Assembly (NCBI GenBank): GCA_937951995.1
Contig: CALGAG010000041.1
Coordinates: forward strand, 16,059-80,058
Length of the DNA: 64,000 bases
Direction of reading: 5' to 3'
DNA from: an uncultured Bacillota bacterium
GTDB taxonomy: Bacteria > Bacillota > Clostridia > Tissierellales > Tissierellaceae
Shown: positions 62,792 to 64,000 of the stretch, in pieces
Position numbering within the stretch: position 1 is the first letter of the stretch
Layout of the letters: each line of letters opens with the position of its first letter
Program-made: the position numbers and the translations under genes
The notes under the pieces: model-generated
Told to the model about the DNA's origin: nothing
Database searches by the model: none
Seen by the model: the letters and a program-made list of their open reading frames with translations, nothing else

Positions 62792-63364
62792 ATGAAAAAA
62801 ACATTGCCAATAGCACTATCCAACAGACACATTCACATTAGCCAGAAAGACCTGGATACACTTTTCGGTGAGGGCTATGAGTTGACTAAGATGAAGGACC
62901 TGTCACAGCCAGGACAATATGCATGCGAGGAGAAGGTAGATGTTGTGGGACCTAAAAAAACCATCAAGGGAGTTAGGATTCTTGGACCTGTAAGACCTGA
63001 CACCCAGCTTGAGGTATCCATTACAGATGCATTTACCCTGGGCGTTTCTCCAATGATCAGAAACTCAGGAGATGTGGCTGACACACCAGGGGTTAGGATT
63101 GTGGGACCAAAGGGAGAAGCGGAGATAGATAGGGGAACCATTGTAGCTGCAAGACATATTCACATGCATACAAGTGACGGAGAGGAATTTGGGATCAAGG
63201 ACGGGGAAATGGTCAGTATAAAGGTGCCTGGACCAAGGGGCCTTGTTTTCGACAATGTACTTGTTAGGGTACACCCAAGCTTTGCTTTGGAAATGCACGT
63301 TGACATAGAGGAAGGAAATGCAGCTGGAATTAGAAACGGTGACATGGTGGAAGTGATTAGATAG
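62792..63364 (+). CDS. pduL: phosphate acyltransferase PduL
   Basis: PduL interconverts acyl-CoA and acyl-phosphate, linking to acetate or propionate kinase. The 190-residue protein has paired zinc sites: NRHIHIS near the N terminus and ARHIHMHTSDGEEFG in the second half, with SFALEMHVD near the end. It starts MKKTLPIALSNRHIHIS, without the N-terminal extension that targets PduL to microcompartments, so it is likely a free cytosolic enzyme. AGGAGGG precedes the ATG. It pairs with deoC, 29 bases on. Confidence 0.93.
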   Translation: MKKTLPIALSNRHIHISQKDLDTLFGEGYELTKMKDLSQPGQYACEEKVDVVGPKKTIKGVRILGPVRPDTQLEVSITDAFTLGVSPMIRNSGDVADTPGVRIVGPKGEAEIDRGTIVAARHIHMHTSDGEEFGIKDGEMVSIKVPGPRGLVFDNVLVRVHPSFALEMHVDIEEGNAAGIRNGDMVEVIR

Positions 63365-63393
63365 CTTAAACACACTAGGTTAGGGGTGAGACT

Positions 63394-64000
63394 ATGATTG
63401 ATGTAGCAGGTATAATTGATCACACTGCCTTAAAGGCGGATACACCAAAGGATGCAATAAGAGTCCTTTGTGAGGAAGCAAAGGCGAACAAGTTTAAAGC
63501 GGTATGTGTTAATCCAACACATGTAAAATACTGCAGTGACCTGTTAAAGGACACAGAGGTAAGAGTGGCTACAGTAATAGGTTTTCCTTTGGGAGCAAAC
63601 ACACCTCAGGTCAAGGCCTTCGAGACCAAGGATGCAATCGCCATGGGAGCCCATGAGGTAGACATGGTAATAAACATCGGAGCTTTGAAGGATGGTAACC
63701 TTGACCTTGCAAGGGCTGACATTGAAGCTGTTGTTGCAGCTGCAGACGGGAAGGCTCTTGTAAAGGTGATTATTGAAACTTCCCTTCTCACAGATGATGA
63801 GAAAGCAAAGGCGTGCCAGATCGCAATGGAAGCAGGGGCAGACTTTGTAAAGACATCCACTGGTTTTAGCACAGGCGGGGCAACACTTGAGGATGTAAGG
63901 TTAATGAGGTCCATTGTAGGGGACAAGCTTGGAGTCAAGGCATCAGGTGGAGTGAAGGACTACAAGGCAGCCATTGCCATGATGGAGGGTGGAGCAAATA
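63394..64000 (+). CDS. deoC: deoxyribose-phosphate aldolase (3' end outside window)
   Basis: DeoC cleaves 2-deoxyribose 5-phosphate to glyceraldehyde 3-phosphate and acetaldehyde. The visible 202 residues have [43 protein letters not shown] and the Schiff-base Lys153 in FVKTSTGF, then the GVKASGGV phosphate-binding segment. About 20 residues are missing past the window edge. GGGGTGAG precedes the ATG. The acetaldehyde product could feed acetyl-CoA and PduL, which is inference. Confidence 0.95.
   Translation, partial: MIDVAGIIDHTALKADTPKDAIRVLCEEAKANKFKAVCVNPTHVKYCSDLLKDTEVRVATVIGFPLGANTPQVKAFETKDAIAMGAHEVDMVINIGALKDGNLDLARADIEAVVAAADGKALVKVIIETSLLTDDEKAKACQIAMEAGADFVKTSTGFSTGGATLEDVRLMRSIVGDKLGVKASGGVKDYKAAIAMMEGGAN

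Overview
The window looks like chromosomal core DNA of a low-to-mid GC, Gram-positive, probably anaerobic Firmicute (Clostridia or Tissierellia type). Pointers are the obg-yhbY-nadD-yqeK-LCP-rsfS order, hrcA-grpE-dnaK-dnaJ behind a perfect CIRCE operator, two-subunit glycyl-tRNA synthetase under a glycine T-box, a CcpN-like/YqfL-like pair, dgt-dnaG-rpoD-trmK-nif3, flotillin FloA, an LCP protein, and a bacterial selenocysteine system. Nearly all genes lie on the plus strand. I saw no phage, insertion sequence, CRISPR array or integron, and no gene-free stretch over 300 bases except the one that carries rnpB.

Layout. 1-4.2 kb: ribosome assembly, NAD synthesis and cell wall genes (obgE partial, yhbY, nadD, yqeK, LCP, rsfS, ridA). 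4.3-5.5 kb: a minus-strand D,D-carboxypeptidase. 5.7-11.6 kb: comEA, then a compact selenium locus, selD-selA-selB, an unusual response regulator, and selC (tRNA-Sec) with its own promoter and terminator. selD has an in-frame UGA and is itself a selenoprotein. 11.6-16.7 kb: a minus-strand alanyl-tRNA editing protein, comEC, holA, rpsT (minus). 16.8-28.7 kb: lepB, lepA, hemW, the heat-shock operon, prmA, rsmE, mtaB, a HIT protein. 28.8-39.9 kb: rpsU, yqeY, NfeD-FloA-unknown membrane cluster, phoH, pgpH, ybeY, a diacylglycerol-kinase/PAP2 fusion, a DUF3048 lipoprotein, cdd, era, recO.

39.9-51.7 kb: T-box, glyQ, glyS, a CcpN-like regulator with a non-AUG start, ppsR, dgt, dnaG, rpoD, trmK, a Nif3 protein, a zinc-ribbon coiled-coil protein and RNase P RNA. 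51.8-64 kb: NlpC/P60 hydrolase, folD, a large minus-strand class A PBP, hflX, a YigZ protein, a CoA-binding protein, nadE, a YebC protein, a DUF1461 membrane protein, a THF riboswitch ahead of folT, pduL and a deoC cut by the window edge.

How it works together. Most genes serve translation, ribosome biogenesis, RNA processing, replication initiation and envelope growth. The accessory functions are selenoprotein synthesis, DNA uptake, folate salvage and one-carbon metabolism (folT, folD), and acyl-phosphate/deoxyribose metabolism (pduL, deoC). The points most worth following up are the selenocysteine-containing SelD, a response regulator beside selC that lacks its phospho-acceptor Asp, a CcpN-like gene that must start at ATC or ATT, and a THF riboswitch whose downstream 17-bp hairpin covers the ribosome binding site of folT.
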